Below, piece by piece: positions 1 to 11,029 of a stretch of DNA of 64,000 bases (positions are counted from its first letter, which is position 1; the number at the start of each line of letters is the position of its first letter). The stretch comes from Lateolabrax maculatus. Lineage: Eukaryota; Chordata; Actinopteri; Acropomatiformes; Lateolabracidae. The stretch is from contig CM062211.1 of assembly GCA_031216445.1 (NCBI GenBank), forward strand, positions 6,047,001-6,111,000. The letters are read 5' to 3'. Made by a program: the position numbers and the translations under genes. The notes under the pieces were generated by a model that did no database searches, was not told the DNA's origin, and was given only the letters and a program-made list of their open reading frames with translations.

Positions 1-71
1 ATTGTTTGACATGACATAGTCCATCGTACCATAATCTGACATGATGTGAATGTGTGTGTAGAGAGACCCAC

Positions 72-180
72 TTGATAGGTGTTGCTTGTGGGAAGTCTGA
101 CTTCCTGCAGGGCGTGGCTGTGCGCGACACCTTCCACAAACTCCAGGTGGTGTCCCATGAGTGTGATCTTCCTCTTCCCA
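72..180 (-). CDS. plxnc1: plxnc1 coding exon 12 (start of IPT domain 2)
   Basis: 109 nt, one base then 36 codons, residues 730-766, phase 0 out. Acceptor TGTCCTGTAG, donor CAA/GTGGGT. Joined to exon 11 it reads TWVSGKRKITLMGHHLEFV, matching the plexin IPT border 'TW.SGG..I...G..'. The next exon is outside the window. Confidence 0.83.
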
Positions 181-3100
181 CTACAGGACACAAAGCAGCA
201 GAGGAGTTTTTATCCTTACACACACCTACAGTGAGTAGCACAAGTAAATATTCTAATGGTTTACAGCACATCATTTTAGCCTGTTGAAACATTTTCTGCT
301 GTCAAACAGCGTAGTAGCTGCTGGAAATATCTAGATGAGATCAGATGTCACAGTGTTGTTGGCAGTTATCCTAGAAGAGAAACTGACTCATTTTTATTTA
401 CATTGTCAGCATGACTTTTCTTTCTGTTTCCGTCTGTGTTGGGGAATATTAATTACAGACACATCCAGTCATACCTGACCCAGGTGCTGCTTGGTGCAAC
501 GATGGTGCAGGATGGTGATGACCGGTAGGTGATTTCAGCGTTGCCGTGGCAACTACCATCTGGGAGGACAACGCATACTTTGAACAGGCCTTTATTATCG
601 GCACTGGGAATGTGGAACGTCAGATTCACACCGGTGTTGTTCCATACAGGAGATCTGACCACAGCACACAGGAGGACAGAGAGAGAGAAACCAGTTACTC
701 TCACTGAGATCAAGACTCGCTTTTTGGAGGGAACTGGTCAACGAAGCAACTTCACAACAATAGTACAGCAAAATCATCATAAATATTGTTCATAATGACA
801 TCAAATTCACTGAAACTTAATAACAAAGCATGCGCTGCTAATTTTACTACGACTACAAAATATAATATTGAAAAACAATTACAAATCCAGCTTCTGCCGT
901 TAGGAAAGAGCACCGCACATAAAGTTTACTGAAAACCTTTAAGGAATTGGGAATTCTTATTGAGTGGCATCTCCCCTTAATTAGTGCCCAAGCTGCCAAC
1001 AGGCGCAAAGGCCCTATTGAAATGCAAGTGTTTATTATTATTATTTATGCAAGTTAATCGCGTTTTAGAAGCCTTAAACATGCTCGGAAAGTTGTTAAAC
1101 TTTGCACATGAATCAGAACTGGCGAAAATTTAGGTATTTTATGGGTGTCGGACATGGGGTTGGCAAAATGGCTCACTAGCACCCCCTAAACTTAAACCCC
1201 TCGTGTAGGTTTAACGTACATGTACGAAATTTGGTAAGCATACGTATCATGGCTAGACGCACCAAAAAGTCTCATGGAGCCATACCCTAAAACAAACAGG
1301 AAGTCAGATATTTTTACTTTTATGTCCAAATTGTCCAATTTGGGGGATTTGTACTACAGCGAATTTATCCAAGACAGTTTATCTGATCTGCTTCAATCAT
1401 CTTACAAAACATCTTACAAACAAGACCTTAACGGTGCACTGTTGGAAAAATAGTGAGCTTTTGTCTTATGGCGTGGCCGTGGCGGGGTCTCAAAGTTCGG
1501 TGATTCGCCACTAAACAGGAAGTGGCTTGTAATTTCACTATACATGGTCAGATCTGATTCAAACTTCCCATGTATGAGCGCCACCTACTGACAACAGGAA
1601 ATGTCAAGTTTTACACTTTGATGTACTCCTCCAAGTGCTTTGACCACGTCCACCTCAATTGTGATCAAATATCGCCTTAAGACCTTGATGAAGCTTTATT
1701 GTGAAAACTGTGAGTTTTCATCGTAGGGAAGTTGCCTTGGCGGGGCGGAGAATTTCGATGCTTCGCCATGAAAAATCAAACAGTTGTCAATCGCCCCCAC
1801 GTGGTCACAGCTTTTCCAGGTTTCAGACATTTGATGACCGCCCCGCCCTTAAGACATCTGCAGAGAAATTTTGAATCATAGTCAAAGCGCCACCTACTGG
1901 CAACAGGAAGTTATAGGCGCTATACTTTTACAAATTACTACTAGCTGGTTAAGCACATCTGCCCCAATTTTGGTCACCAAAGCCATGACAAGTTGGTGAT
2001 GTGATTTTATGAAGCTTTTGAGATTTCATCAAACGCCATTGCCATGGCGACGTGTTGTTCGCCATGAAAACACGTAGCTGTGTTTGAGGGGTTAAAAATG
2101 CTTACAGACTCACACAAGTTGTCTAGCTTTTTTGTGCGGGTGTAGCAAAATAGCTCGGTAGCGCCCCCTACAAAATTCAACGGGCTAGCCCTCGCTGTAC
2201 GTTAAACCTAGATGCACGTACTTTGGTAGTCGCATGTAACACAACAAGACGCATAAAAAAGTCTCTTGGTGCCATGACCTAAACCCAACAGGAAGTCAGC
2301 CATTTTGATTACAATGTCAACATTTTCTCAAATATGGCCATTTAAGGGGGTCGTACTTTAACAAACTAGTCCTACGAGGTTAATCAGATCATCTTCAACT
2401 TTGGTCAGTTTATACAAGAGACATTAAATGTTTCAACTTGTTGAAGGTTTCTACAAAACTCGTACGGTTTGTCCGTGGCAGCGCGGTGACTTTTGATGTC
2501 TCGCCAGGAACAGGAAGTATTTGTAACTCTGCTCCACATGATCAGATTGTTTCAAATCTTCACGTTTGATGACAGTCCAAGCCCGAACACGTGTACATCG
2601 CCTATTCATTTAATTTTCGCAGCGCCACCTGCTGGCAGGCAGAAGCCATATTTACTTAAGTGTGAAATTTTTATGAACTTTACAAATTTACATACTTGTA
2701 AGAAGTTAATCAGATCCACATCAAACTTGGTCAGAATATACAAAAGCCCTCATACATGATGTATTATGAAGGATTTCTGCACCCCTCGAACAGGATGGCG
2801 GTGGCGTGCCACCAATGTTTGACTTTTGGCGATGAAGCACTTAGAATATTCTGGAGCTGTTTTTTTTTCGTCCAGCAGATGGCAGCGTTGCCATGGTAAT
2901 GGATACAAACCCAAACCTCTGTTAGACATCCCTATGGCTTTAACCTGGACAGCTGCCTGTGACAGATGGACTTATTGTAACAGTACTCCGCGTGGTCAGA
3001 ATGTTTCAGAACTTCACATGCTTGATACAGTCCCCGCCTGAGCACATCTAAACACCAAATAGGTGTCAAAGTCACTAAACCACCTCCTGACAGCAGGAAG

Positions 3101-6100
3101 TAAGTGTTATGTGGCAATCTTTATGTGCTTTACATGAATTTGTCCTACTTTTTTTTTTTTTTTACCACATATCACATAGAAAAGTTTCAACTCCAAAGCC
3201 TGGACTAATACAACAGTGTTGCATTTTAAATTGAAAACATACAAAGTAAAATAACACATAACCATACAGTTTTAAAAGTAGAGGTAGAGTTCCAGATAAT
3301 TCACATCTGGTGGGCCAATCACTCTATGTGTTGCAATGCATAGGACAGATTTGGTTTAATGTAATTAATACTTTAACAATACCATAACATTACATACATA
3401 ATTCAAATAGTATATGTAGTATGTCTAGTACCTACCGCTACTACCAGATATAAAAACAAAGCTTATTAAACTTCTGGCACCCCCTGTGAATTATACATTA
3501 CCAAATATCATGTTGTCATTACAACAACATAACTTTTCAATAGTTTGACATACAGATAGTTTTGGCTATTAAACTGAAACAATACCACTACACCACATTT
3601 ACGTACAAGATAAGAATCTTTGACATTTTACCCCCTGCAGACAACAGGAAGTAAGCCTTATGTGACAGTGTTTCTCCACTTTCCATGAAATTCTCCCTGT
3701 GTGCAGTACATATGAAATCCGGTCACGAGGCCGCGGCCGCGACACACCCCGACGTGCGCACTGTCGCGAGGGCCCGCACATCGCTGCTTGCAGCTTTAAT
3801 TATTATAATTGGATTGCTATATGTAAAACTGTAAAAGTTTTGAATATATATGTAATGCAAACATAAACAACATGTAAACTGACTCACTCTTGTGGAGTGC
3901 AGTCCATGTCCGCCTGGATCCTCACTCTGGTCACGCCATTGAGGTTGTGACCGGACAGCAGCGCATGGTTTCTGCCGTAGAAAGACACAGCACTGGGAGT
4001 GATGGAGGAGATCTCTGGTCTCTGACAGTGAAACACACACAAAGAGAGTCAGTTTAAATGTATTACCTTCCACTGATATTTTAGTCTCTACTGAATGTGA
4101 ATGAGCATCAGATGAAGAATGTGCGTCAGAATCAAGGTTCACTCACAGAAAAGTTCCTCCCTGACTCCATCATTTGGCAAACGCTGTCCTGCAGGAGGAA
4201 GTGAGGCAAAAATGTTAACATTAATGTTTCAACATTAACCTAATTCAAAAAAACTGGAAACAGTAGAAAAAACAACTCGCTTGGGGAATATTCCAAAACC
4301 TACAATGTCTGTCTTATTTACATGTTGTTGGTGTTTGTTGTGCAGAAATAGAAAATGAGACATTTTGGTTTACTCATCGTCATTTAGTGACGAGCTGGCT
4401 AACGTTAGCTCCGACACAACATGTAAATAAGATTATAAATAAGTCTTCTGTTTCTGTGACTTTTAATGGAATCTAGCTGTTTCATATGAACTAATATTTC
4501 TTTGTCTAGATTAAATTAATCATCCAAAAAGGTGCATAATTACCTTCCCCTCTTCTTGATTTGCCCAGGAACAGCCGTCTGGGCTCCAGTCACATCCAGC
4601 CTCGACACACTGCCGACAGCTGCAGAGAAAACAAATGTTATAGTCTATTGTAGTTGTTGGTAACACTTGAAAACAAGATAGTAATACTGTATCTGCTTCC
4701 TGACCACTGCCAACCATGTTCACAATATAAGGCTAAGTTGTAGGATGTGGGAGGAGGAGCAGCTGACCATTGGTTCTGTTCTTTTGTATTTCTAGTTTTG
4801 TTTTTTTTTTTTCTTTTTTTGCAGTCCATTTATTCTGTTTGATTTGATATTTTTACTGTTAGTAGCACAGTGAGGCTTTAATACACTTGTTACCCCATCC
4901 TTTATCTTACTTCCAGCTTTATTGTTTATTGTCCAGCTTGGGTCTCTATGAAGACTAGTGCATGTCCAGTCTCATTACCTGCCATGTTGAGAGCAACACT
5001 TACCCTTGCCTCAGACATATTTAACGGTTAGCCAGTTTTCTCCCTGCCAATTTGGATCCAGTTTTGGAAAATCATTGGTTTCTAGGCTCCCTCTCTTTGT
5101 AGTCCAGTTGCAGCCAACTATTTCTTTGTTTCCTTTAACTCTTGATGGTTCACTCCAATTTGGGGGATTAATTCAGGGCATCACAAGTTTTGAAAACCTT
5201 TTTTATTAATAATTGTTTTGCATCTTTCTGCTCACTGACAGATCCATTTGGTATACACAGTTGGCATACCCGATTTATCACAGTATGCTGCCCCTCCCTC
5301 TAATTCCAAATGGATTAGTGATGTTATGCTATGTTTGAAACTATGTTTTAAATCACTTCCTCCACTCGAAAGTCAGTAAATAAGGTGTGGGGCCCTTTTC
5401 AATCCTTTTTTGAGAAACCTTAGACTGAGAATAACTATTATCATTTTACTATTAGTATTATTGTTTTAAACTTTTGTTGTATGTATTGTATCTTTTTTCT
5501 TTTTTTATCTTTCATAAACCACTGTTTTGCACATTGTCATTTGTGGGTTAGTATGTGTGTGGGGGTTTAAGTTGTATGCATGTCAGGTGGTTGCCTGTGG
5601 TTGAGTTAACATGAAAAATGTAACCTAAGACCTAAAAATGATCAGTGATGCATGATGAATTGTTTTTTTAAAACTATTTCCTCTCTATCTTTGATCATTT
5701 ATGTTAGAACTGATTCGTCTACTTCGACTTCTTGAAAAAGGTGGATTTACAGGACAGATGTTGGCGGTCCCCTGATGTCAGAGCAGTTGGATATCTTCAC
5801 TTTTTCTGACAATTGTGTTGACCCAAGTCTGATCCTAACTGTGACATCCAGGTCTGTGAAGTGAAAATAATACAGTGAATGTCAGAGTCTTGGTCATCAT
5901 TTTCAGCAATACACGTTTTTATACGATGTAACAATATATCATGTGAGAATTTTCATCTTGTAGGATTCTTGTGACAGTGTGAAGGTCCTTGATTGTTAAG
6001 TATTTAATTCAACAGAGTATTATTTTTATCAAACGTTACCTTCAGCAGCAAGAGCGCTGCCAGAGAGGGTGCAGGTGCATTGTGGGAACTGTGGAGGGCT

Positions 6101-9100
6101 TTCCTCGCTACAAAGATCACTTGAACTTCCGGAAAATTGACAGGCGAAGTTAGACAGCCCCTTCTGGCCCGCAGTCAGGTGTGTCTGGATCTTAAGTGTG
6201 ATCTGAGAAAGGAGGAGATGAAAGTTGAAAAGAGAAAATCACTGACAGTCGCAGCTAATTACAGTTGAATGCTTGTGTGTGATCTGTACCCGGCCAGTGC
6301 TGTCCTTTACAGCTTTGGAGGAAACCATTTTCTTTTGCTGGGAATCATCAGGAATGGATAACCAATCTGAATCTAGGCAGTCATCTTCAAATGTGCAGCT
6401 AGGAAGAGAAAATGATGTTTTAACCAAGTTCATGAAGGTTCATTGAAGGTGTCAACTGCAGATGTAGTTTCCCTGACCTTCTTTTAGAGCTGCACCAGAC
6501 GCAGTATGGATCCAGTGCAGACCAACAGTCCTGCACATTTGTGTATGTGCTGCACTTTGACACAGGTACACGTTTTATCTATAATAAAACACATTTAAAA
6601 ACCCTTTGAAAGTATGGCTTAGGTAAGCTATTGTAAAGTCAAAATCCTCCAGTTTTCACAAGTATGTTTATACATGTACAATGTACCTACCTGGTTTTGA
6701 AATGGCACGTACACATGTTTCTGATCCACCTGATCCAGACGTATTTTGGGAAACACTTGGCGGTCGTCATTGGCCCTGTAGAGCACCCTGGGACAGGCAG
6801 TGTGATAGTTCTTGTCCACGGCAAGCTGACAACAAGGATGTAGCTTTGTTATGTTTCTGAGAGACTGAGCTGCTGTGTTGTGTTTTTAGTTGTAAGGTAA
6901 AGCTGAACGGGGAAGAAGGAACTATCAAAATAACAGTACAAACACCACACAGGAAGTTTGACTCTGAAAGGCCATCAGCTTACTTACACAGTGAGCTTCA
7001 GCCTATTGATTTCTGTCTATGAGGACATCATGCTGCTTCTGAAGCCTAAAAGTAACATCTCAGTCCACCACTAACATTTAAAGGTGCAACTTCCTCAGAT
7101 ATATCTGTACGCTATATTTCCTGTCACAGTTCTGAATCTATTAATCTGAATTTGCAACGTCTTGATGGGTTTTACAATTAACATTCTTGTTTGATGAAGT
7201 GGGATTACTTGTAATGGATTTTTAATTTATTTTCACTTTTCTGGTATATAAACATTAACAAACATGAGAAGGTTGTAATAAAAGCACAAATATTAGATTT
7301 TCTAGTCAGATAAAAATGTGTATTTTTGCCAATCAAACTTTTTTTATCTTACCAGTTTTTATTATTGAAAGTTTGCATTTCATTCATTGTTTTGATAAAC
7401 ATCATCATAATACTAAATGATATTTTAGTGGGGTAAAATTCTCTGAAACATAAAAAATAATCTTTGACCCACTTACAAGTTAGTTACTGGGAGGAGGTTA
7501 AATTATAGTTCCTGAATAAAACTGTAATGAAAGCATTTTAGAGCATCTTACATGTTTGCCATTTATTTTAAAATATCTGTATAATATGACAGTTACTTTG
7601 TTTAGTAGTTAATCGGTAGAAGAAAATGTGCTGCTGAATGACTGATCTTTAGTCATTTTATCAATAGAATCATGTAAATGAACTCTTCATACACACCTTA
7701 ATGAGCTGCCCATCTCTCGTCCCAATGTAGAAAACCATCCAGGCCTTGTGTCTCTCTGCCACCACAGAGGTCATGTGGTTTTGCCTGAAGAGCACCACCT
7801 TCGGCTTCAGAGTCTTTGGCTGAGATACACAAACACATTTATCATCACCTTCAGATCCAAACGGTCTTTATGGAAATCTGAAATCAAGAACTTTGAGATG
7901 TTGAGAGCGCTTCATATTAAAATATCACTGCTCAAAGCTGAATTAGGTGTGTTTCCATGTTACATTTCTAATGATGTTTAACCAATCAATATCTTGTGAT
8001 GTGTGTATGCCTTGATGTTACAGCGAGTTGAACTTGTGTGCAGTTGTCTCCTGCTGCCACAGTTTAAAATAAAAAAGCATCAAATCTATTTAATCCTCAA
8101 ATTATTTGACTCACTTTCTTTTAGACATAAAACCATGCAGGATATTGCAGTAGTTTACTTTTATTTCAAGTCAACAAAACTTTGTTGCTTCATAAGCTTT
8201 TTAGAAAACTACATTTTGTAACAAATGTTTATCTTCATATTCTGCAGTAATTGACATTGTGGGAATCTTTGAGTTTCTGTGTCTGAGCACCAAGAACTGG
8301 CTTTAATGTTGCAGTGGGGAAAAACCTTTGTGATGTTATTTAATCTAACAATTTAGTATAACATAGTCTAGTCTTAAATGTTTCAAACAAGCTTCCTTGG
8401 ATTTTTATTGTTGTAACTTTCAGGATGAAAATAAACTCTGGTCCCACCGTCGGTTTGAACTTGCCACAGCTGAGACTGCAGAAGTCTGGATCCTCGTCGG
8501 TCTGTCCGGAGAGATCCGGGCTGATGTCGAACAGCAGCAGCTCGGTGTTGGCTTGTCCTCCGTCCACACTGAACACGCCGCTCCACAGCACCGGCGGCCC
8601 CCCCGGGATCACCGAGGAGGCCCGCAGTCTGCTGCCTCCTTCCCCTCCATCAGAGACACTGAGAGTCGCGCCCCGCAGAGACCTGAGAGTCTGGACTTTG
8701 CCGGTTTTGCCCTCGAGCCAAATGAGACGGACTCTGTTGCTTCTGGCGCCTGACGGCACGTTGGAGAAAAGATAAATGATCGAGTTGATCTGAAATCCAT
8801 CCACAAACTCCACACTGCCTTTATGTTTGAACGAGGTGTCAGAGAACTCGCCAATTTTGGAAAAGATTAATCCTTTCTGCTTGTCATTGGTGTTATGAAG
8901 GTTGACCGCATCTGATCCAGTGGAGCAGCCGGTCGCTGGTGATGTGTCCTCTCCGTCCTGCTGTTTGGCAGTCAGGATGTAAGTCTCTGTCACAGTCTCA
9001 GTCTTCTCCACATTCACCAGGAGGCCGACGGATGCGTTGCTGTGCAGCAGGGGCCCCACCTGGATGTCTTCCCTGTACAGCAGGTTGGAAATGTTCTTCA

Positions 9101-9470
9101 GGTCCAGCACCTCGCAGTAACCGCAGCCCGTGTCGATCACACCGCAGCTGATCAAAGTCTCATTCTCCACAAACGGTAACAACACGTTGACTCTGAATGT
9201 CGCGTTCCGCTCATCCGACTCAGAAACCCGGTAAAACTGCGCGTCTTCCAGCCTCTCCCCCCGCTTCACGACCCCTCTCTGGGTCAGACTCTGGACCGGA
9301 GTCAGGTCGTGGCTCAGCTGGTACAGCTTCTCCTCTGTAGCGATGTAAACCGTGTTGGTGGCCACGGCGAAGTGTCGGATGTCTCCGTTAAACGCGAAGC
9401 CTCCACCCTCCTCCAGGCCCCGAGCCGGTTCTCCCCAGAGAGTGAACAACAGAGCGGGCAGCAGGATCAT
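72..9470 (-). CDS. plxnc1: Plexin-C1 gene, 5' half (12 coding exons, runs off left edge)
   Basis: Class C plexin, a single-pass cell-surface semaphorin receptor that signals through a cytoplasmic GAP region. Joined coding exons on the minus strand, 5' to 3': 9470-8448, 7819-7697, 6825-6691, 6578-6478, 6398-6290, 6202-6040, 5853-5751, 4619-4544, 4188-4147, 4021-3888, 654-475, 180-72. Every junction has AG..GT borders and compatible phases, giving 2298 nt = 766 uninterrupted codons. Domain order: signal peptide (1-18), Sema (~25-427), PSI 1 (~433-470), a linker/second cysteine module (~498-620), IPT 1 (~626-718), start of IPT 2 (~719 onward). The family protein is about 1,500-1,600 residues, so the transmembrane and GAP parts lie beyond position 1. 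Assignment to class C rather than A, B or D rests on the compact Sema domain carried mostly by one large first exon and on the recognisable order of PSI and IPT sequence. The divergent neighbour rerg starts about 2.9 kb away. Confidence 0.9.
475..654 (-). CDS. plxnc1: plxnc1 coding exon 11 (IPT domain 1, second half)
   Basis: 180 nt, one base completing a glutamate codon then 59 codons, residues 670-729. Acceptor GCTGTGGTCAG, donor CAG/GTATGA. Includes NNTGVNLTF, VCVVLPDGSC and ends SCTIVAPSSTWV, the junction to the next IPT. Two sequons (NNT, NLT). Confidence 0.87.
655..3887 (-). other. plxnc1 intron 10, mostly repeat
   Basis: The 3.2-kb intron between exons 10 and 11. Positions ~1140-3800 are a composite repeat array described separately; 655-1140 shows nothing I recognise. 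Confidence 0.75.
1140..3800. repeat. Composite tandem/dispersed repeat array
   Basis: Two kinds of unit alternate. Unit A (about 1150-1310 and 2140-2300, offset ~990) shares a CACC/GCGCCCCCTA start, a TTAAACCTA/TTTAACGTACATG stretch and an ACAGGAAGTCAG end. Unit B is marked by GCGCCACCTACTG followed by ACAGGAA at 1578, 1887 and, more diverged, 2622, ~3079 and ~3630. It ends with a GC-rich block at 3720-3775 containing a NotI-type GCGGCCGC site, and a tail GCTTGCAGCTTTAATT. No long open frame is present. I regard it as a non-autonomous teleost repeat whose family I cannot name. Confidence 0.75.
3888..4021 (-). CDS. plxnc1: plxnc1 coding exon 10 (IPT domain 1, first half)
   Basis: 134 nt, phase 0 in and phase 2 out, residues 626-669. 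Begins RPEISSITPSAVSFYG, the standard 'P.I..I.P..G' opening of an IPT/TIG immunoglobulin-like fold, followed by SGHNLNGV. Acceptor TTTCACTGTCAG, donor AGA/GTGAGT. Confidence 0.87.
4147..4188 (-). CDS. plxnc1: plxnc1 coding exon 9 (42-nt small exon)
   Basis: 14 codons, phase 0 at both ends, residues 612-625 (DSVCQMMESGRNFS). Acceptor TCCTCCTGCAG and donor TCT/GTGAGT are both strong. It supplies the final PSI 2 cysteine. A symmetric 42-nt exon could be skipped without a frameshift. Confidence 0.82.
4189..5750 (-). other. plxnc1 introns 7 and 8 (with exon 8 between)
   Basis: Apart from exon 8 (4544-4619) this stretch is AT-rich intron. There are T-tracts at 4800-4820 and 5490-5510, and nothing else I can identify. 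Confidence 0.6.
4544..4619 (-). CDS. plxnc1: plxnc1 coding exon 8 (PSI 2)
   Basis: 76 nt, one base then 25 codons, residues 587-611. Acceptor TTTTCTCTGCAG, donor AAG/GTAATT. Reads CRQCVEAGCDWSPDGCSW, a typical plexin PSI core (C-x2-C-x4-GC-x-W...C.W). Confidence 0.87.
5751..5853 (-). CDS. plxnc1: plxnc1 coding exon 7 (linker before PSI 2)
   Basis: 103 nt, phase 1 in and phase 2 out, residues 552-585. Acceptor CACTTCACAG, donor CCT/GTAAAT. Contains KISNCSDI, a sequon plus cysteine that recurs at this point in plexin-C1. The donor lacks a G at -1 but is the only one that joins in frame to the next exon; otherwise the frame stops at once (CTG TAA). Confidence 0.8.
6040..6202 (-). CDS. plxnc1: plxnc1 coding exon 6 (cysteine-rich linker)
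   Basis: 163 nt, phase 0 in and phase 1 out, residues 498-551. Acceptor CCTTTCTCAG, donor AAG/GTAACG. It carries four cysteines including a CTCTLSG motif; this region links the two PSI modules in plexin-C1. Confidence 0.85.
6290..6398 (-). CDS. plxnc1: plxnc1 coding exon 5 (PSI 1 end and linker)
   Basis: 109 nt. The first base completes a serine codon (AG/C); residues 461-497. Starts SCTFEDDC, giving the last two PSI cysteines. Acceptor CTTCCTAG, donor CGG/GTACAG. Confidence 0.85.
6478..6578 (-). CDS. plxnc1: plxnc1 coding exon 4 (PSI domain 1)
   Basis: 101 nt, phase 0 in and phase 2 out, residues 428-460 plus two bases. Acceptor TTTTATTATAG, donor AAG/GTCAGG. The PSI signature is clear: C-x9-C-x7-C-x2-C with DPYCVWCSS, the short disulfide knot that follows Sema in all plexins. 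Confidence 0.87.
6691..6825 (-). CDS. plxnc1: plxnc1 coding exon 3 (end of Sema domain)
   Basis: 135 nt, phase 0 to 0, residues 383-427. Acceptor TTGTTGTCAG, donor CAG/GTAGGT. It completes the propeller with the segment ending VYVPFQNQ, immediately before the PSI module. A lone in-frame GTG-rich tail beyond the donor (6628-6690) is intronic. Confidence 0.87.
6826..8447 (-). other. plxnc1 introns 1 and 2
   Basis: AT-rich intron sequence on either side of exon 2. I see no repeat family or conserved element in it. Confidence 0.6.
7697..7819 (-). CDS. plxnc1: plxnc1 coding exon 2 (C-terminal Sema blades)
   Basis: 123 nt, phase 0 at both ends, residues 342-382. Acceptor TATCTCAG, donor AAG/GTGTGT. 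It contains the motif GTRDGQLIK, the conserved late Sema strand 'LGT..G.L.K' shared by plexins and semaphorins. Confidence 0.88.
8448..9470 (-). CDS. plxnc1: plxnc1 coding exon 1: signal peptide and most of Sema domain
   Basis: Encodes residues 1-341. I chose the ATG at 9470 because it starts a typical signal peptide (MILLPALLFTLWGEPARG, cleavage likely after G18). The open frame extends upstream only to a GTG, with no other ATG. The mature part is the beta-propeller Sema domain, with cysteines at 109, 116, 119, 182, 331 and 335 and N-glycosylation sequons at N89, N103, N126 and N145. The exon 3' end is ambiguous: donor ACG/GTGGGA at 8447 (chosen, better consensus) or AAA/GTTACA at 8417. Both are phase 0 and differ by 10 residues; reading on without splicing meets a stop at 8340. 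Confidence 0.88.
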
Positions 9471-9495
9471 CGTGTTGCAGCTGGCAGCAAAGCGC

Positions 9496-9516
9496 TCACA
9501 CACTGACGCTCTTCAT
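9496..9516 (-). promoter_or_regulatory. Short upstream ORF in the plxnc1 5' leader
   Basis: An ATG at 9516 opens MKSVSV and stops at 9496, ending 25 nt before the plxnc1 ATG at 9470 and in another frame. Whether it lies in the mRNA depends on the unseen transcription start. Confidence 0.5.
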
Positions 9517-9732
9517 GGCGCTCTGCTCTCTGCCTCAGTGTCGCTGGAGTCGTGCGTAAAAGCGCAGTGCGCCTCGGTCGAAACGCGCACAAAGCGCACG
9601 CTGTCTGGAATGAAATTGTGAATCTTATTCCGGTCGCTACAGTACAGGCCCAGGCTGATTTTCCTCAACCTTTGCTCACTTGTAGTTCTTTAGAAATCTA
9701 TTGTTTCGGTGTAATTCACCGGTGGTCCGGTG

Positions 9733-9751
9733 CAGTGATTGGGCGGGTCTC
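9733..9751 (-). promoter_or_regulatory. Candidate plxnc1 proximal promoter (CCAAT plus GC box)
   Basis: On the minus strand, CCGCCCAATCAC overlaps a GC box and a CCAAT box about 265 bp upstream of the plxnc1 start codon. No TATA box is obvious. Motif evidence only. Confidence 0.35.
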
Positions 9752-11029
9752 TTTTCCTCCTGGCATTATGTAACCTCTGCTCAGAACTGAAACTGAAAGC
9801 ATCTACCACTCGCTGCTGTAACATGGTTAGAAATAGAAAGCAGAAAGGTGCGCCACAAAAAGAAGAAGGCCTTGCTGGCTGACGCTGCAAAGTGTGCAAA
9901 GATAACGGTTTTATTTAAGCAAGTGATGATGAGGAGTTGAGGACAGTGGCGAAGAGGCAGAAGCATCAGAGGAGTGAGCAAGGAGCTTTATCATTCTTAT
10001 GGGCCTACGTGCTGTGAACTAAATGAAGCAAGTGAAGAACAGAAAGTGTTTGTTAAACTTGGGGTTTCAGTGCCTGAGTCCCGCTGCAGGTTTAACAAGT
10101 CAGATGTTTGCGCTAAATAAAAGTGATTACAAAAATGCTCATCAACTTCGAATGTAAATGTGTAAAACAACCTTTTGATAATTTTCTTCCAGACTACTCC
10201 TATTATTTGTTTGCGTTATCAGAATTGGGTTTATTGCCATGTAGGTTTTCACATACAAGGAATTTGCTGTTTGTGTATTGGTGAGTAACAATAACACTTA
10301 TAGGCTTCAAGGCATAATAGCGTATTTAATAGTCAGCCCAGCAATACAAAAGATTTGTTTAATATCCTACTTTATCTACAGGTGAACATGGCCTCTGAAC
10401 AAGAAAGGGGCAGGATGGAGCAGGAACCAACACTGATCCAGTTAGGTGCACTATTGAATGTTATAGTGTGACTGAAGTAAACTAGAGCGCAATACATCCT
10501 TCATATGATCAGGTTGGACTACTTCATTCAAGTAATTTATAATTGCATTGCAAGAAACAATAAATGGCAAGTATGTTGCATAATACACCATATATACTGT
10601 ATATTTGCCTATGTCAAGGTGTGACCATTTATCATGAATTTGATTTAATTCTGATAATAAAAGCTATTAAGTCAAATTAGGTGTCAAGTGATCATTACAT
10701 GAATTCAACTTTGAATTTCTGCTGTCTGTACCCACAAACATGGGGAGAAACGTGCAGACATTGAAGATGCATGATGAGTGATTGCAAGAAACATCGGTGC
10801 CGACTTAATTAATGTAGCTGCACCTGCTGAGCTAAACCCACCTTATCCTGAGTTATTACTTCAGCTAACATATCATTCATCCTGACCAATGATATATCAT
10901 GCAGTTCCAAATCTCAGAGGGTGTGTCCTCACCCCGCTCTCTGTACTCCAGTCATCTTGGATCTACCTTTAACCAACTTCAGAGAATTAAAATACATTTC
11001 TAGCTTTTTATCTTAAATTTTTTAAATAC

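Noticed and set aside
3723..4142. 139-codon open frame on the minus strand overlapping plxnc1 exon 10
   Set aside because: It is a different frame from the IPT-coding exon and runs into repeat sequence; the exon 10 frame chains in phase with its neighbours and this one does not.
9471..9503. Upstream GTG extension of the plxnc1 first exon
   Set aside because: A GTG start is not expected in a vertebrate gene, and the ATG at 9470 begins an ideal signal peptide.
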